Shown piece after piece: positions 27,338-36,885 of a stretch of DNA of 64,000 nt. The position numbers and the translations under genes are program-made. The DNA is taken from IMG/VR virus record IMGVR_UViG_3300043775_002437, positions 1 to 64,000 of that record; one strand, written 5' to 3'. Below the pieces are notes generated by a model. The model was given only the letters and a program-made list of their open reading frames with translations. It did no database searches and was not told where the DNA came from. The DNA is from a virus. The number at the start of each line of letters is the position of its first letter. Position 1 is the stretch's first letter.

Positions 27338-27775
27338 TTAATTTTTTTTCTTATTAAATTTAAATGATTTGTTTGTTTCAAATGTTGCGAACATTAAATC
27401 GGTCAGTTCATCAACGGTGTTTGTAATTTCAATTGAATTGATGGATAAAGCTTCTTTCATAAAAAAGGTTACTTCGCAATTCATAAAACTTCTTTTACCT
27501 AACTTTATACCAGATTCCCTTATATCTAAATCAACAATTGTTCTATCTTTGTTAAAGATTGTTTTATTAGCATCTAAATAGTTAAATAACGTTTGTTTTA
27601 TTTTTTTATTTAAAGACCTAATATCAAAACTATAATTGTTCGTTTCATCTTTTATCGGTTCGAGCCACGATGAAATATTTAAGTAGATTGATTTTGGGTT
27701 CTTATTGTTTACAGTACCATATGTGATATTGTAATTTTTAAAATTGTTGTTTTTAATTTCTTTTCCAGTCTTCAT
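27338..27775 (-). CDS. Hypothetical protein in head module
   Basis: 145 residues. Basic N-terminus (KTGKEIKNNNFKN) and C-terminus (KSFKFNKKKN), with a mixed alpha-beta centre containing SIYLNISSWLEPI and TIVDLDIRESGIKLGKRSF. It lies where T4 has small prohead genes 67 and 68 but shows no similarity that I can name. Probably a head or neck component. Confidence 0.5.
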   Translation of the reverse strand: MKTGKEIKNNNFKNYNITYGTVNNKNPKSIYLNISSWLEPIKDETNNYSFDIRSLNKKIKQTLFNYLDANKTIFNKDRTIVDLDIRESGIKLGKRSFMNCEVTFFMKEALSINSIEITNTVDELTDLMFATFETNKSFKFNKKKN

Positions 27776-27818
27776 ATATTTTTTATTTAATTATATGAAA
27801 AATCCTGGAATAAGTCAA

Positions 27819-28616
27819 CTACCTTGTCTTTAAACTATTCTTTAAATCAACTAATTTGCTTATGTTTTTAACATAATCTTCATTAATTTCAATTTTATCT
27901 CTTAATAATTTATCTTTAACTTTTAACAATTTATCTTTAGTGTCCAAATCAGATTCAGTTAATTTTTCATCAATCATTGTTATACATTCTCTAAGTGTTT
28001 CTGTATAAACTGTTTTCTTTTCTTCGTCATCTGAACCAATTAAAGCTTTAATAATTTTTTTATCAGATTCCTCAAGTTCAGAATATCTTTCATTATATTT
28101 TTCAACCATTAAGTTAGTTAATAAACTATTTGGTAAATTAAAAGATTCTTTAATTTCTTTTTCTTTATTATTTAAAATATAATTTACGATAAAATCTTTT
28201 GAATCAATAATCTTATTAATGTTCTTTGGTGTTTTATCTGTGAAAATTAAAAATGATAAATTTTCATGTAATTCTTTTTTATCATAATCATTATCATTTT
28301 CAAATAAAATATTTGTTAATAACGCACTGTTAGCTTCCATAATATCTTTCTTTTTGAATTTAGACATAATATCTAAACACTCATCTAAAAATACTTTAGC
28401 TTTTAATTCATTACTCTCAACTTTATTTTCAATAAGATTATATATTAAAAATTGATTCTTTAATATGACGTTTTCTTTGATGGTTCTAACGTAATCTTTA
28501 AATAAAGTTTTTTTATCTTTATCCTTTGTAACTACGCTTTCAACTAATATATCATTATATACGTTTTTAAGTTTACCAAAATTCTGAACTGTTTTTGTAA
28601 TGTCTATTTTACCCAT
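27819..28616 (-). CDS. Hypothetical helical protein, possible prohead core component
   Basis: 265 residues, nearly all helix and rich in K, E, D and N. It contains several (L/I/V)-x-E-S sites (ILVESVV, EIKESFN, KLTESDL), like other internal head proteins here. Position directly after the portal gene parallels T4 core genes. No family recognised. Confidence 0.5.
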   Translation of the reverse strand: MGKIDITKTVQNFGKLKNVYNDILVESVVTKDKDKKTLFKDYVRTIKENVILKNQFLIYNLIENKVESNELKAKVFLDECLDIMSKFKKKDIMEANSALLTNILFENDNDYDKKELHENLSFLIFTDKTPKNINKIIDSKDFIVNYILNNKEKEIKESFNLPNSLLTNLMVEKYNERYSELEESDKKIIKALIGSDDEEKKTVYTETLRECITMIDEKLTESDLDTKDKLLKVKDKLLRDKIEINEDYVKNISKLVDLKNSLKTR

Positions 28617-28628
28617 TTTAATGTTTTA

Positions 28629-28638
28629 TTATAAATAT
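28629..28638 (-). promoter_or_regulatory. Late-type promoter box ATATTTATAA (minus strand)
   Basis: Perfect core motif 12 bases upstream of the start at 28616. Confidence 0.6.
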
Positions 28639-28657
28639 GCTGTTATAATCATAAATA

Positions 28658-30688
28658 TTACTCTTCTAACATTTTATCGATGTCATCTATAATATTATCT
28701 AATTCAGAATTTATTTTTAAATTCTTATCGTATATTTTAACTTTTTCAGATTTAACTTCGTTATCAGAATTAATACTTTCAACAAGAACATCTAAATGTC
28801 TGTTTTTATATTTTCTTTTACGGTTATCTAAAGTTTTTGATAAGGTAGTTTTTCTTTCTGTTAATAAATTATTCAACCTATTCAATGATTCAGTTATAGT
28901 TGGAGTTGGAGCTGGTTCCTCTGGAGCAGCACCCTCTTCTGCTGGTGCTTCACCTTCTGCTGGTGCTTCACCTTCTGCTGGTGTTTCATCACCAAAATCT
29001 AAATCTTCACCACCAGTTGTTCCACCTCCGAAACCACCACCGAAGCTTCCGCCTCCGCCTCCGCCTCCAGCAGCATCACCACCTTCTTCTGGTGCACCGC
29101 CACCGCCAGCTTTAGCAGCTTCAATGTCACCAAAAATATTATCAACTTCGTCAAACATTCTAGTATGTTTAATAACATTAGCAGTATTAGCCAATTCAGC
29201 AGCTGCTGCTTTCTCCATACGTTGTTCAAGTAAGTCTTGTTTGATTTCATCATCAGACCATCCTAAAATTTCTCTATGAGCACGTGTCCATGACATAGCA
29301 CCAAATCCGTTACCAATATCAGACACAGCATCTTTAAGAGCTGTAATTTTAAGTTGTAAATGTTCAACGTTAAGCATCTCTGCTTGAGTTGATGGGTTAT
29401 TAAGTGTTAATGAAAAATTATCCAATTCATCTTCAAAACCTAATATGTATAAGTGAATAATTGCAATCTTATTTAATTCTTGAATCATTGATTGTTGAAT
29501 GCGATTAATAGTTCTAGAGAAACGAATATCTTGTAAAGCTAAGTTCTTACCTTCACCAGATGTTTCATCAAAACCTAAGAATGGTTTAGGTACACGTAAT
29601 GCTGTAAATAAATTACCTCTTAAATATTCAATATCCGCAATTTGGTCCAAGTTAGATGCACCTGGCAACGTATCAATTGGGTTTGGTGCAGACTCATCCC
29701 TAACTGGAATAAAGAAATCTTGGTCATTAGATAACTGATTGTAACGTAAATCAATTTGACCAGTTTGTGGGTCAATGATTGGCATACGTTTAAACCTATC
29801 AGCAATTGCATTTACATATTGTTCAACATCAGCATCATCAATGTTACCAACATATATTTTGTAAACACGTCTTTCTGGAGCTCTAGTCACACGATATACA
29901 AGCATTGAATCCTCAGATAACAATAACTGTTTCCATACACGTCTAGCCTTCTCTAATACAGATGTACCATAAGGTAAACGTCTATCATCACCTAGTAATC
30001 TAAAATGTGCCATTTGCCATGAATTAAATTCAACATCACGACCTCTCCAATAAAATTTAACTTTGTCTGAAGCTTCATCTTCTGGTTTATTTTTTTCTCT
30101 ACCAGTGATTAGGTCAAACAAACTACCTTCACGTCTTTCCATTTCATAGTTAGGCATTTGTTTTGCAGCAATAATACCATCTCTATCATTTATATTTAAA
30201 AATACAAAGTTATCACCATACTTACATGTGTTTCTAGTCCACATAGGTAATGATGTATGTATGTCTAATCGATTATAAAATAAATCTTCTAATATACCTT
30301 TAATTCGTTTACTATCAGAATAAACATTCAACATTTTACCAACTCTGTTTACAGTAGTTGATTCTTCCATCATCACATCTAACGCTGCCGCAATAGCTGG
30401 ATAAAACTCCATTGATTCAAAATCAGAGTACGAACCAATACGAGTTGTTTCATAGTTTATAGATTGTTGAAACATTCCATTCTCAACTTTTTTCCAAACT
30501 TGTCCTAAATATTTATTTTGTTGAGCTTGTAATTTTGTTGTTTCAAATTCCTCACGACTAGTTGTTTTTAATAACTCACTAGAACCAATGTTATATCTTT
30601 TAGTTGAGTCTTTTGGTTGCAACTTTACACCATCTGGACTAATAACTTGGTTTAGTTTTTGAAATATTGTTAAATTTTTATTTGCCAT
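28658..30688 (-). CDS. Portal protein, T4 gp20-like
   Basis: 676 residues. YPAIAAALDVMMEESTTVN, KYGDNFVFLN, LPYGTSVLEKARRVWKQLLLSEDSMLVYRVTRAPERR and TLPGASNLDQIADIEYLR follow the T4 gp20 layout of clip, wing and stem. After about residue 525 comes a low-complexity tail of G, A, P and E (opposite the GC-rich DNA at 28900-29110), then a helical end with ITESLNRLNNLLTE. T4 gp20 has 524 residues and lacks this tail. Confidence 0.92.
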   Translation of the reverse strand: MANKNLTIFQKLNQVISPDGVKLQPKDSTKRYNIGSSELLKTTSREEFETTKLQAQQNKYLGQVWKKVENGMFQQSINYETTRIGSYSDFESMEFYPAIAAALDVMMEESTTVNRVGKMLNVYSDSKRIKGILEDLFYNRLDIHTSLPMWTRNTCKYGDNFVFLNINDRDGIIAAKQMPNYEMERREGSLFDLITGREKNKPEDEASDKVKFYWRGRDVEFNSWQMAHFRLLGDDRRLPYGTSVLEKARRVWKQLLLSEDSMLVYRVTRAPERRVYKIYVGNIDDADVEQYVNAIADRFKRMPIIDPQTGQIDLRYNQLSNDQDFFIPVRDESAPNPIDTLPGASNLDQIADIEYLRGNLFTALRVPKPFLGFDETSGEGKNLALQDIRFSRTINRIQQSMIQELNKIAIIHLYILGFEDELDNFSLTLNNPSTQAEMLNVEHLQLKITALKDAVSDIGNGFGAMSWTRAHREILGWSDDEIKQDLLEQRMEKAAAAELANTANVIKHTRMFDEVDNIFGDIEAAKAGGGGAPEEGGDAAGGGGGGGSFGGGFGGGTTGGEDLDFGDETPAEGEAPAEGEAPAEEGAAPEEPAPTPTITESLNRLNNLLTERKTTLSKTLDNRKRKYKNRHLDVLVESINSDNEVKSEKVKIYDKNLKINSELDNIIDDIDKMLEE

Positions 30689-30699
30689 CTTTTCTTTTT

Positions 30700-30709
30700 C
30701 TTTAAATAT
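30700..30709 (-). promoter_or_regulatory. Late-type promoter box variant (ATATTTAAAG, minus strand)
   Basis: 11 bases upstream of the portal start. It matches the first seven positions of the core motif but differs at positions 8 and 10. Confidence 0.4.
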
Positions 30710-30735
30710 ACTTAAATCTTTAATAAATTAAATAG

Positions 30736-30975
30736 TTATTCCACATAATCGCAAGCTACATAAGCTTCACGTTTTATTGTCGAACCAACATATACATCTA
30801 AATAAGCATAAGTTGTAATCCAATCTTCACCATTAGAAAAAGGGATTGCGGTACAATAATTTTTATTTGCATTATCGTTATCTCGGTTATTTTTACCAGA
30901 ACCAAAATCGTTAGGTAGTGGTGACCAACTGTAAATATAATTTGATAAATTCTTTCTAATAAATCTTGCTGCCAT
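30736..30975 (-). CDS. Small hypothetical protein
   Basis: 79 residues. Start ARFIRKNLSNYIYSWSPLP, then an asparagine-rich loop and aromatic beta strands (EDWITTYAYLDVYVG). It is inserted between terminase and portal genes. No family recognised; likely a virion or neck protein. Confidence 0.5.
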   Translation of the reverse strand: MAARFIRKNLSNYIYSWSPLPNDFGSGKNNRDNDNANKNYCTAIPFSNGEDWITTYAYLDVYVGSTIKREAYVACDYVE

Positions 30976-30986
30976 TGTTATAATTT

Positions 30987-32753
30987 TTATTTCATTTTAC
31001 CGAATAACCATGCATATTCACCTTTAGGGTCTTGAACATTTTTATATGCTGCGTGATTAGGGTTTATTTTAGTTTCTGGTTTCTTTGTTTCTGGGTTTAT
31101 TGTTGTTCTTGTTGGGGATGATTGAACATTACTAGAAGTTACCCAACTAGACAAAATTGCCTTTGTCTGTTTTTCTAATCTTTCTAAATTCTTAAATGAA
31201 TGTTCCATAACCCACAAAGCCATTCCCAATGACATAAGTAAATCATCATGATAACCTTCCATGTGGTCTGGTCTACCATTTTTATAAATAAATGTTTTCA
31301 TTTCAGAAATAATTCGACTAGAACGTATCTTAACAGCATTGGTTCTTATCTTATACTCTAAATTTGAAATCATTGGTAGACGCACGTTTGTTGCGTGGAA
31401 ACCTGGTATTTTGTTTTGTTTGTTATATGATGTCAACTCTCTTTGTCTAGCAGATAATATTTTACCACTAGAATCATCATAATGCAATCTTTTGTATTCA
31501 AATTCCAATAGTTTCAATACCGTAGAAACACCCATACCACCAGTAACATCGACAACTGTATATGCTTTGTATAATTCACCGTATTCTTCAACTATTTGAG
31601 CCAATAAATCTGGTTGTATTTTACCTTGATACTCCATTACTTGTTCCATAGTTGTAAAATCTATGATAACAATAGTTGATGAATCCTCTCCATCACCCCT
31701 AGAAACGTCCACACCCATAATATATTGATGGTCTTCTTGAGGTTCTTCCCACACCCATATCTCTTGTTCTAAACCACTAGTGAATTTAGGTATCATAACA
31801 TTGTGTTTCTCATGAAATTCAATATACTCTTCATTGATTACGTTACCCCCAGAACCGATAAATGATACATCAAGCTCTTGTGCAATCATTTTAGCGTCAT
31901 TATTCATACCCCTACACATTTCTTCATACCATGAAGATGTAGGTTTCCAACCTTCGGCTATACGAGCGTTATAAGATGCAAATGTAAATTCATATTCTAT
32001 TTCAGTGTCATCCCCCTTATACCATCTTAAATCCTTATTGTAACGTAAATCTTCATACCATTTCATTTCAATGATGTTGAAGTTGTTCTTTTTGTTTCTA
32101 GCTTGGTCGTATGTTTTGTAATACAACGCATCCATACCGTTAGGTGTGGAAATAAGCGTTGCTCTACCCCCAGTACCTAATGCTGTAAGTGCAGCACCAA
32201 ATACTTCGGCACCATTATCAATATATGCAGCCTCGTCCATGATTAAGAATGTAGGTGTAAAACCCCTTAATGCATCCTTTGATGTTGCTACCGCTTTTAC
32301 ACGACTACCATTAGGTAATTTGATTTCTTTTTTAGAATCCGTAAGGAATATAGATTTACCTTCGTTTTTAGCATTACCGTAATATTCATTACCCCAAACC
32401 CATCTAGGTAATTGACCTAAAAAGTCTTTAATTTTAGCTAAGAACTCGAAAGCTAACTCTTGCTTATTGGCAATGATTAGAATCGCTTCTGGGTTATCTG
32501 CGTCAGCAAAACCAACTTTTATTGACATATAAGCAGCTGTTGTTGTTGATACACCAGCTTGCCTAGGTTTAGTTACGATGTTAAATCTATTCTTTTCGTA
32601 TGCGGATATAATTTCTTTTTGTCTAGGAAATAATCTGAAAGGTACGAAACCTTCTTGCGTTTTATCAAACGTCTCCAAATATGTTTCAATAGCATAAATT
32701 GGGTTAGTTAAACACCTAGCATATTCCTTAAATATTTCTTGTCTAGTTAACAT
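30987..32753 (-). CDS. Terminase large subunit, T4 gp17-like
   Basis: 588 residues. Walker A-like PRQAGVST at residues 63-70, Walker B FLIMDEAAYI, and coupling motif LISTPNG belong to the packaging ATPase. GVDVSRGDGED, VVDVTGG and HDDLLMSLG are the RNase H-like nuclease aspartates. Overall layout matches T4 gp17. It pumps DNA through the portal encoded next door. Confidence 0.95.
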   Translation of the reverse strand: MLTRQEIFKEYARCLTNPIYAIETYLETFDKTQEGFVPFRLFPRQKEIISAYEKNRFNIVTKPRQAGVSTTTAAYMSIKVGFADADNPEAILIIANKQELAFEFLAKIKDFLGQLPRWVWGNEYYGNAKNEGKSIFLTDSKKEIKLPNGSRVKAVATSKDALRGFTPTFLIMDEAAYIDNGAEVFGAALTALGTGGRATLISTPNGMDALYYKTYDQARNKKNNFNIIEMKWYEDLRYNKDLRWYKGDDTEIEYEFTFASYNARIAEGWKPTSSWYEEMCRGMNNDAKMIAQELDVSFIGSGGNVINEEYIEFHEKHNVMIPKFTSGLEQEIWVWEEPQEDHQYIMGVDVSRGDGEDSSTIVIIDFTTMEQVMEYQGKIQPDLLAQIVEEYGELYKAYTVVDVTGGMGVSTVLKLLEFEYKRLHYDDSSGKILSARQRELTSYNKQNKIPGFHATNVRLPMISNLEYKIRTNAVKIRSSRIISEMKTFIYKNGRPDHMEGYHDDLLMSLGMALWVMEHSFKNLERLEKQTKAILSSWVTSSNVQSSPTRTTINPETKKPETKINPNHAAYKNVQDPKGEYAWLFGKMK

Positions 32754-32771
32754 AAAATTAATTCAATTTAT

Positions 32772-32781
32772 TAATAAATAT
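32772..32781 (-). promoter_or_regulatory. Late-type promoter box (ATATTTATTA, minus strand)
   Basis: 18 bases upstream of the terminase start; one mismatch. Confidence 0.5.
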
Positions 32782-32816
32782 GTTCAAACTAAACAAAATC
32801 GTTTATTATAAATAAA

Positions 32817-32841
32817 TAAGGGCCCTAACTAAGGGCCCTTA
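32817..32841 (-). terminator. Bidirectional-type terminator hairpin
   Basis: A 9-bp perfect stem, TAAGGGCCC with GGGCCCTTA, with a 7-base loop. It lies 23 bases past the stop of the minus-strand 434-residue gene and upstream of the terminase promoter box. A T-rich tract follows it. Confidence 0.75.
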
Positions 32842-32864
32842 CTATTATTTTATGTTAGTTTAAT

Positions 32865-34169
32865 TTAAAATAATTCACCAATATCAAACCCTTCATCAGT
32901 AAAACCATCACCATCGGAATCATCATTGTTAGTATCATTCATAAGGTCTTCAATATCAAACCCTTCATCATCGGAATAACCATCGGAATTTGCTTCGTTG
33001 TAACTATTAAGTTCGTTCATTGCCTCTTCTTCTTGTAAACCATGTTTAACTTCATTTACAATATCAGTTATAATTTTTTTACCTTGTTTTGTATTAGCCA
33101 TTACTTCTTTCATTTTCATGTTAAACTCATCTACTGGCAACGCTGATAATTCACTAAACACATGGTGTTTTAAAGAGAAATCGTCAGCTTCAAATAAATT
33201 TGTAAAACGAGACCAAAGTGCTGGACCTAAACGCATATCCCATGGTTCAGCTGCTAAGAAATCTGCTTTATCAACAACAAACTTACCAATTTTTTTATCT
33301 TTTGGTAAACCATGTGCTGAAAGTATTTCCATAACACCTTTAACTAATTCATGGATAAGCACTGGGAAAACCATAGCTTGTGCTGTTATAACACATTTAG
33401 GGTTTTCACTTGTAGGGAAATCAACTCTAACTACACCACCACTAACACCGTTTTCCATATTTGGTATTATGTAATACATGTAATCAGCGTTAGCCATTAG
33501 TTTTGAATATTTGTTAGGTAATTTAGGGTCCAAATCAGATAACTCATCATCAACCATGTGATACATGTGATTACATTTTTTAGCTGAACCTTGTATCATA
33601 GCGTTAAGAAATCTACGTTTATAAACTTCTTTGTTAGCATTAGTTAATTCATCATGATTCTCAAACTCAACTTCGGAAATAATAGGTCTAGGGTTTTTCT
33701 TAGTCCCCTCAATATTGATTTCAGTTGTTAACTCAGCGTTTATTTCAACAATATCTTCTGACATGTCAAATTCTTCTCTAATCATTTTAACTGCCAGTTC
33801 TTCTAACTTCTTTTTGTGTTTTTTCTCTAACTCAATAGTTTCTTTAACTAAAGGTAATGAATTTCTCATTACATCTGTTTCGTTAACATAGTCACACTCA
33901 AATACTCTTTTATATCTTTTAACTACTTCAGAAAATCTTTCACCCATTACTTTTTCTTCAAATGATGAATCATCACCTTCTGGCAACGCAGCATTATTAC
34001 CTAAAGAATGGTTTCTTTTGATTAAATCTTCTTCTAATTTAGAATTCATTCTTTCAGAAATATTTTCTGGATAAACAACAGATTCATTCAATCTTTTTTC
34101 ACCTTTCAATTGCTTACCTAATAATGACTTTTTAAGTGCTTCTTCTGCTATTTTTTTATAATTACTCAT
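32865..34169 (-). CDS. Hypothetical internal/head-associated protein
   Basis: 434 residues. KKIAEEALKKSLLGK starts a helix that ends in KRLNESVVYP (LNE at 27-29), a candidate prohead-protease site. The middle is a folded domain with IPNMENGVSGGVVRVDFPTSE and FPVLIHELVKGVMEILSAHGLP. HELVKG resembles but does not satisfy HExxH. The tail is acidic with two copies of DEGFDI. No family recognised. Confidence 0.5.
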   Translation of the reverse strand: MSNYKKIAEEALKKSLLGKQLKGEKRLNESVVYPENISERMNSKLEEDLIKRNHSLGNNAALPEGDDSSFEEKVMGERFSEVVKRYKRVFECDYVNETDVMRNSLPLVKETIELEKKHKKKLEELAVKMIREEFDMSEDIVEINAELTTEINIEGTKKNPRPIISEVEFENHDELTNANKEVYKRRFLNAMIQGSAKKCNHMYHMVDDELSDLDPKLPNKYSKLMANADYMYYIIPNMENGVSGGVVRVDFPTSENPKCVITAQAMVFPVLIHELVKGVMEILSAHGLPKDKKIGKFVVDKADFLAAEPWDMRLGPALWSRFTNLFEADDFSLKHHVFSELSALPVDEFNMKMKEVMANTKQGKKIITDIVNEVKHGLQEEEAMNELNSYNEANSDGYSDDEGFDIEDLMNDTNNDDSDGDGFTDEGFDIGELF

Positions 34170-34191
34170 TTACTTATTTATTATAACTTTA

Positions 34192-34839
34192 TTATTGTTC
34201 TGAACCTTCATCAGTTATTTGTTTTTTACCAAACACTTTACCTTCATAGAATTTTTTAAATTCTCTTAGATTCATATATTTTTCTTCTTCACTTAATCCG
34301 TTCTTAACTAATTCTTGGATTGTTTTGAATTTTTTAAAACTATTACTTTTTTCATTGACAACATAGTGTTTATATTCAGATAAACCCATTTCTTTTATCT
34401 CATCAATATCATCTTTAGCAACATGTTGTGTGTTTTCTTTCTCTAACATTTCTTTCATTGGTAATGCAACTTCTTTTTCAAAATGCTCAACTTCATAAAT
34501 GTTTCTGTCCTCTAAACACATAACTGACAATACAACTTCTTTATTAGGTTTAACCCCTCTAACCATTCTGTAATTTTTGTCACCAATAGCAAATGGTTGT
34601 GATATTTTACCAGTTTTGTCATCAACCACATTTGATAAATATTTTATTGTTGCTTGGTCTTGTGGTTCAATAACAGCATCAATATCTTCTTCTTCATTGA
34701 ATAATGAGTCTGGTGTTACTTGGATATCTACTTTTTTACCTTTTAAAGCGTCAACAGTTGATGCTAATTCATTTTTCGGTGTAAAAACAGTAGTACCATC
34801 ATCTCCTAAAGCTTCTTGTAGTTTATTTTTGTTTTTCAT
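34192..34839 (-). CDS. Hypothetical acidic protein
   Basis: 215 residues. It starts KNKNKLQEALGDDG, with LQE at residues 6-8 as a possible (L/I)-x-E site. A charged body includes a possible beta region (KNYRMVRGVKPNKEVVLSVM), and the C-terminus is helical. It overlaps the next gene upstream by 17 bases. No family recognised; context suggests a prohead or internal protein. Confidence 0.5.
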   Translation of the reverse strand: MKNKNKLQEALGDDGTTVFTPKNELASTVDALKGKKVDIQVTPDSLFNEEEDIDAVIEPQDQATIKYLSNVVDDKTGKISQPFAIGDKNYRMVRGVKPNKEVVLSVMCLEDRNIYEVEHFEKEVALPMKEMLEKENTQHVAKDDIDEIKEMGLSEYKHYVVNEKSNSFKKFKTIQELVKNGLSEEEKYMNLREFKKFYEGKVFGKKQITDEGSEQ

Positions 34840-35236
34840 GATTATTTTTATTATATTGTAATGTTAGGTCTTTTTCATAAAGTTTAGTTTCAACTACACT
34901 TATTGGTTCACCAAATTTAAAGCAAATTCGTTTTTCTGGGTAAGAATCATATGCGTTGATGTTTTCCCATGCTAATGCTATAACACCATCTATGGCATCC
35001 CAAACAGCAAAAGTATCGCTATCTTGTATTACATCAAATTTAATTTCAGACTCTAACCTACCAACCTTTTTAATAAAATGGTCGTGTGGTGCTGATGGTC
35101 TTCCAGAGGCTGGAAAAGTATCCCAGTCATCTCCATCAATATCAACTATTGAGTCTGAAAATATAAATTCGTATAGGTAGTTTTCTTTGTAGTCCTTACC
35201 TATTTTATTCATGTAAATTAAAAACAAATCTTTCAT
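34823..35236 (-). CDS. Conserved phage hypothetical protein
   Basis: 137 residues. IGKDYKENYLYEFIFSD, then WDTFPASGRPSAPHDHFIKKVGRLES and DGVIALAWENI. I recall this motif string from other large phages as a small conserved protein without known role. Its last bases overlap the following gene, and its ATG overlaps the upstream stop by one base. Confidence 0.5.
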   Translation of the reverse strand: MKDLFLIYMNKIGKDYKENYLYEFIFSDSIVDIDGDDWDTFPASGRPSAPHDHFIKKVGRLESEIKFDVIQDSDTFAVWDAIDGVIALAWENINAYDSYPEKRICFKFGEPISVVETKLYEKDLTLQYNKNNHEKQK

Positions 35237-36885
35237 TATTTACTTGCTTTTGGGTCTGTTTTTGGCAACGTATTAGGTTCAATAGTATACGGTTTGTTTC
35301 TTCTGCTAGGTAAATCATTAGGTTTAACTTCACTTGGGTTAGGTTTAACTTGTGGTTTAACTTGTGGTTCAACCATTGGCTCTGCATGATTAAAAGTTTC
35401 TTGAATTTTCATAGTTAGATATTTTTTATCAAATATACTACTTTTTATCGATTCTTTCAAGTCTTCACCAACAATTTTTGAAACTGGAGTTGATGACCAC
35501 ATTTTACAAGACCAATATTTAGGTGTTGTTCTATCTTTAGCTTGTGAACATTTATGTCTAGCTCTAAATGATTTTTTGTTTTTTGGGTTATCTCTTTTGA
35601 TTTCCATTTTAGGGTCACCAAAATTAACTTTAACAACATTACCTTTACTGTTTTTAACGTAAACTTTGAATTTTTTAGAATCACCTTTGGTTGGTTTTCC
35701 TAATTTAACTTTTCTACCTTGATATTCGGCTTCATTCAAATTAATATTCTCAACTGAACCATAATCATCTTCGTAACCACCTTCAGTAGAACCATCGTAT
35801 TCCAATGCATCTTCATGGTCTTCCATATCAACAGATTTCCATGCATCACCACTTTTAGTCTCATTCATTAAGAAATCAAACACTTGGTCCATGTTGTTTT
35901 TTGCTTCAGCAATATGGTCAGCAGCCCAATCATGACCACTATTTAATATTGCCTCAATTTTACCTTCATCTAAATCTAACATCAAACCAGCTTGTCTTCT
36001 CATTTGCTCTAAATTACTGAAAAACATATATCTAGTAGGTGATTCTTCACCTTCCATATTTTCATGTGTTTCTGTTAATTCATCCCATGTTTTTTTGTCT
36101 GGATAACCTTTATCACCTGGTTTTGCTGGTGCTTCACCTCTATCATGTTTAGCGTGTATGTTAGCCCATAAACCTTCAGATTCTTCTAACTTTTTTAATC
36201 TACAAGAACCTTTTGCACCTTTTTTAGTTCCAGGTACTCTTTCAGCATTATGCCAACAACCACCATCTTCAAACATGTAATCATTAGATTTTGGTTGAAA
36301 CATTTCATTTCTTTTTGGTTCATCTAAGAATAAGTTTTCATAGATTGAAAGTTCTTGTAACCCTTCTTCATCATCAGCAGTATCATCTGGCATGCCACCA
36401 CCAGTGTCATCACCGAAATCGCCAAAGTCGCCAGAATCATCGCTGGAATCATCTTGATTATCAGCATTAATATCTTCATTATCTTCACCATCATCACCAG
36501 ATGTATTAATTTTTTTGATTATATCTTTTCTATCTTCTTCATCCATTTCAGCAGTGTTTGTTGCTGAAATAACTGAATTAATTGCAAACTTTTCTAACTC
36601 AAAATCTGGTTTACCTTGTTCTTTTGTATAACCTCTAAGTGCTTCACCTAATTTTCCAGAAAGTTGTTGAATGAATTTTTTTGGGTCGGTATCTTCGTCA
36701 GCTTCAACACCAGCGTCAAAAGGCTCATCATCAAATGGCTTATCGTCTTTTACTGGTTCTTCCTCACTACCAAAATCACCAAAACCAGCCTCATCAGCTG
36801 GTTCGGAAATAGGTTCAGCTGGAGCTGGTGCTGCTGGAGCATCAACTTTCAGCTTGTATTTTGTATCTTCGTTTACTTTAGTGCT
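35236..36885 (-). CDS. -1 frame continuation of the 36873-37967 gene (internal head protein)
   Basis: The frame from the slippery A10 run to 35236 is open for about 550 codons, but the first ATG (MDEEDRKD, position 36546) comes only after 113 codons of clearly protein-like sequence: an acidic, proline/alanine-rich linker, then KKFIQQLSGKLGEALRGYTKE and FAINSVISATNT. Translation of that part therefore needs a -1 shift from the upstream gene. Later segments include GGCWHNAERVPGTKKGAKG, GLWANIHAKHDRGE (DUF5872-like) and GRKVKLGKPTKGDSKKFKVY...FRARHKCSQAKD, all known to me from other phage internal proteins. NLNEAEYQG near the middle is a candidate protease site at a domain boundary. Confidence 0.7.
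   Translation of the reverse strand, partial: STKVNEDTKYKLKVDAPAAPAPAEPISEPADEAGFGDFGSEEEPVKDDKPFDDEPFDAGVEADEDTDPKKFIQQLSGKLGEALRGYTKEQGKPDFELEKFAINSVISATNTAEMDEEDRKDIIKKINTSGDDGEDNEDINADNQDDSSDDSGDFGDFGDDTGGGMPDDTADDEEGLQELSIYENLFLDEPKRNEMFQPKSNDYMFEDGGCWHNAERVPGTKKGAKGSCRLKKLEESEGLWANIHAKHDRGEAPAKPGDKGYPDKKTWDELTETHENMEGEESPTRYMFFSNLEQMRRQAGLMLDLDEGKIEAILNSGHDWAADHIAEAKNNMDQVFDFLMNETKSGDAWKSVDMEDHEDALEYDGSTEGGYEDDYGSVENINLNEAEYQGRKVKLGKPTKGDSKKFKVYVKNSKGNVVKVNFGDPKMEIKRDNPKNKKSFRARHKCSQAKDRTTPKYWSCKMWSSTPVSKIVGEDLKESIKSSIFDKKYLTMKIQETFNHAEPMVEPQVKPQVKPNPSEVKPNDLPSRRNKPYTIEPNTLPKTDPKASK

Noticed and set aside
27655-27680. GGTTCGAGCC-like sequence resembling a tRNA T-arm
   Set aside because: It lies within a coding gene, with no acceptor, D or anticodon stems nearby.
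28680-29279. Plus-strand frame rich in proline and serine opposite the portal C-terminus
   Set aside because: It mirrors the low-complexity portal tail, has no start context or promoter, and the opposite frame is a strong portal gene.
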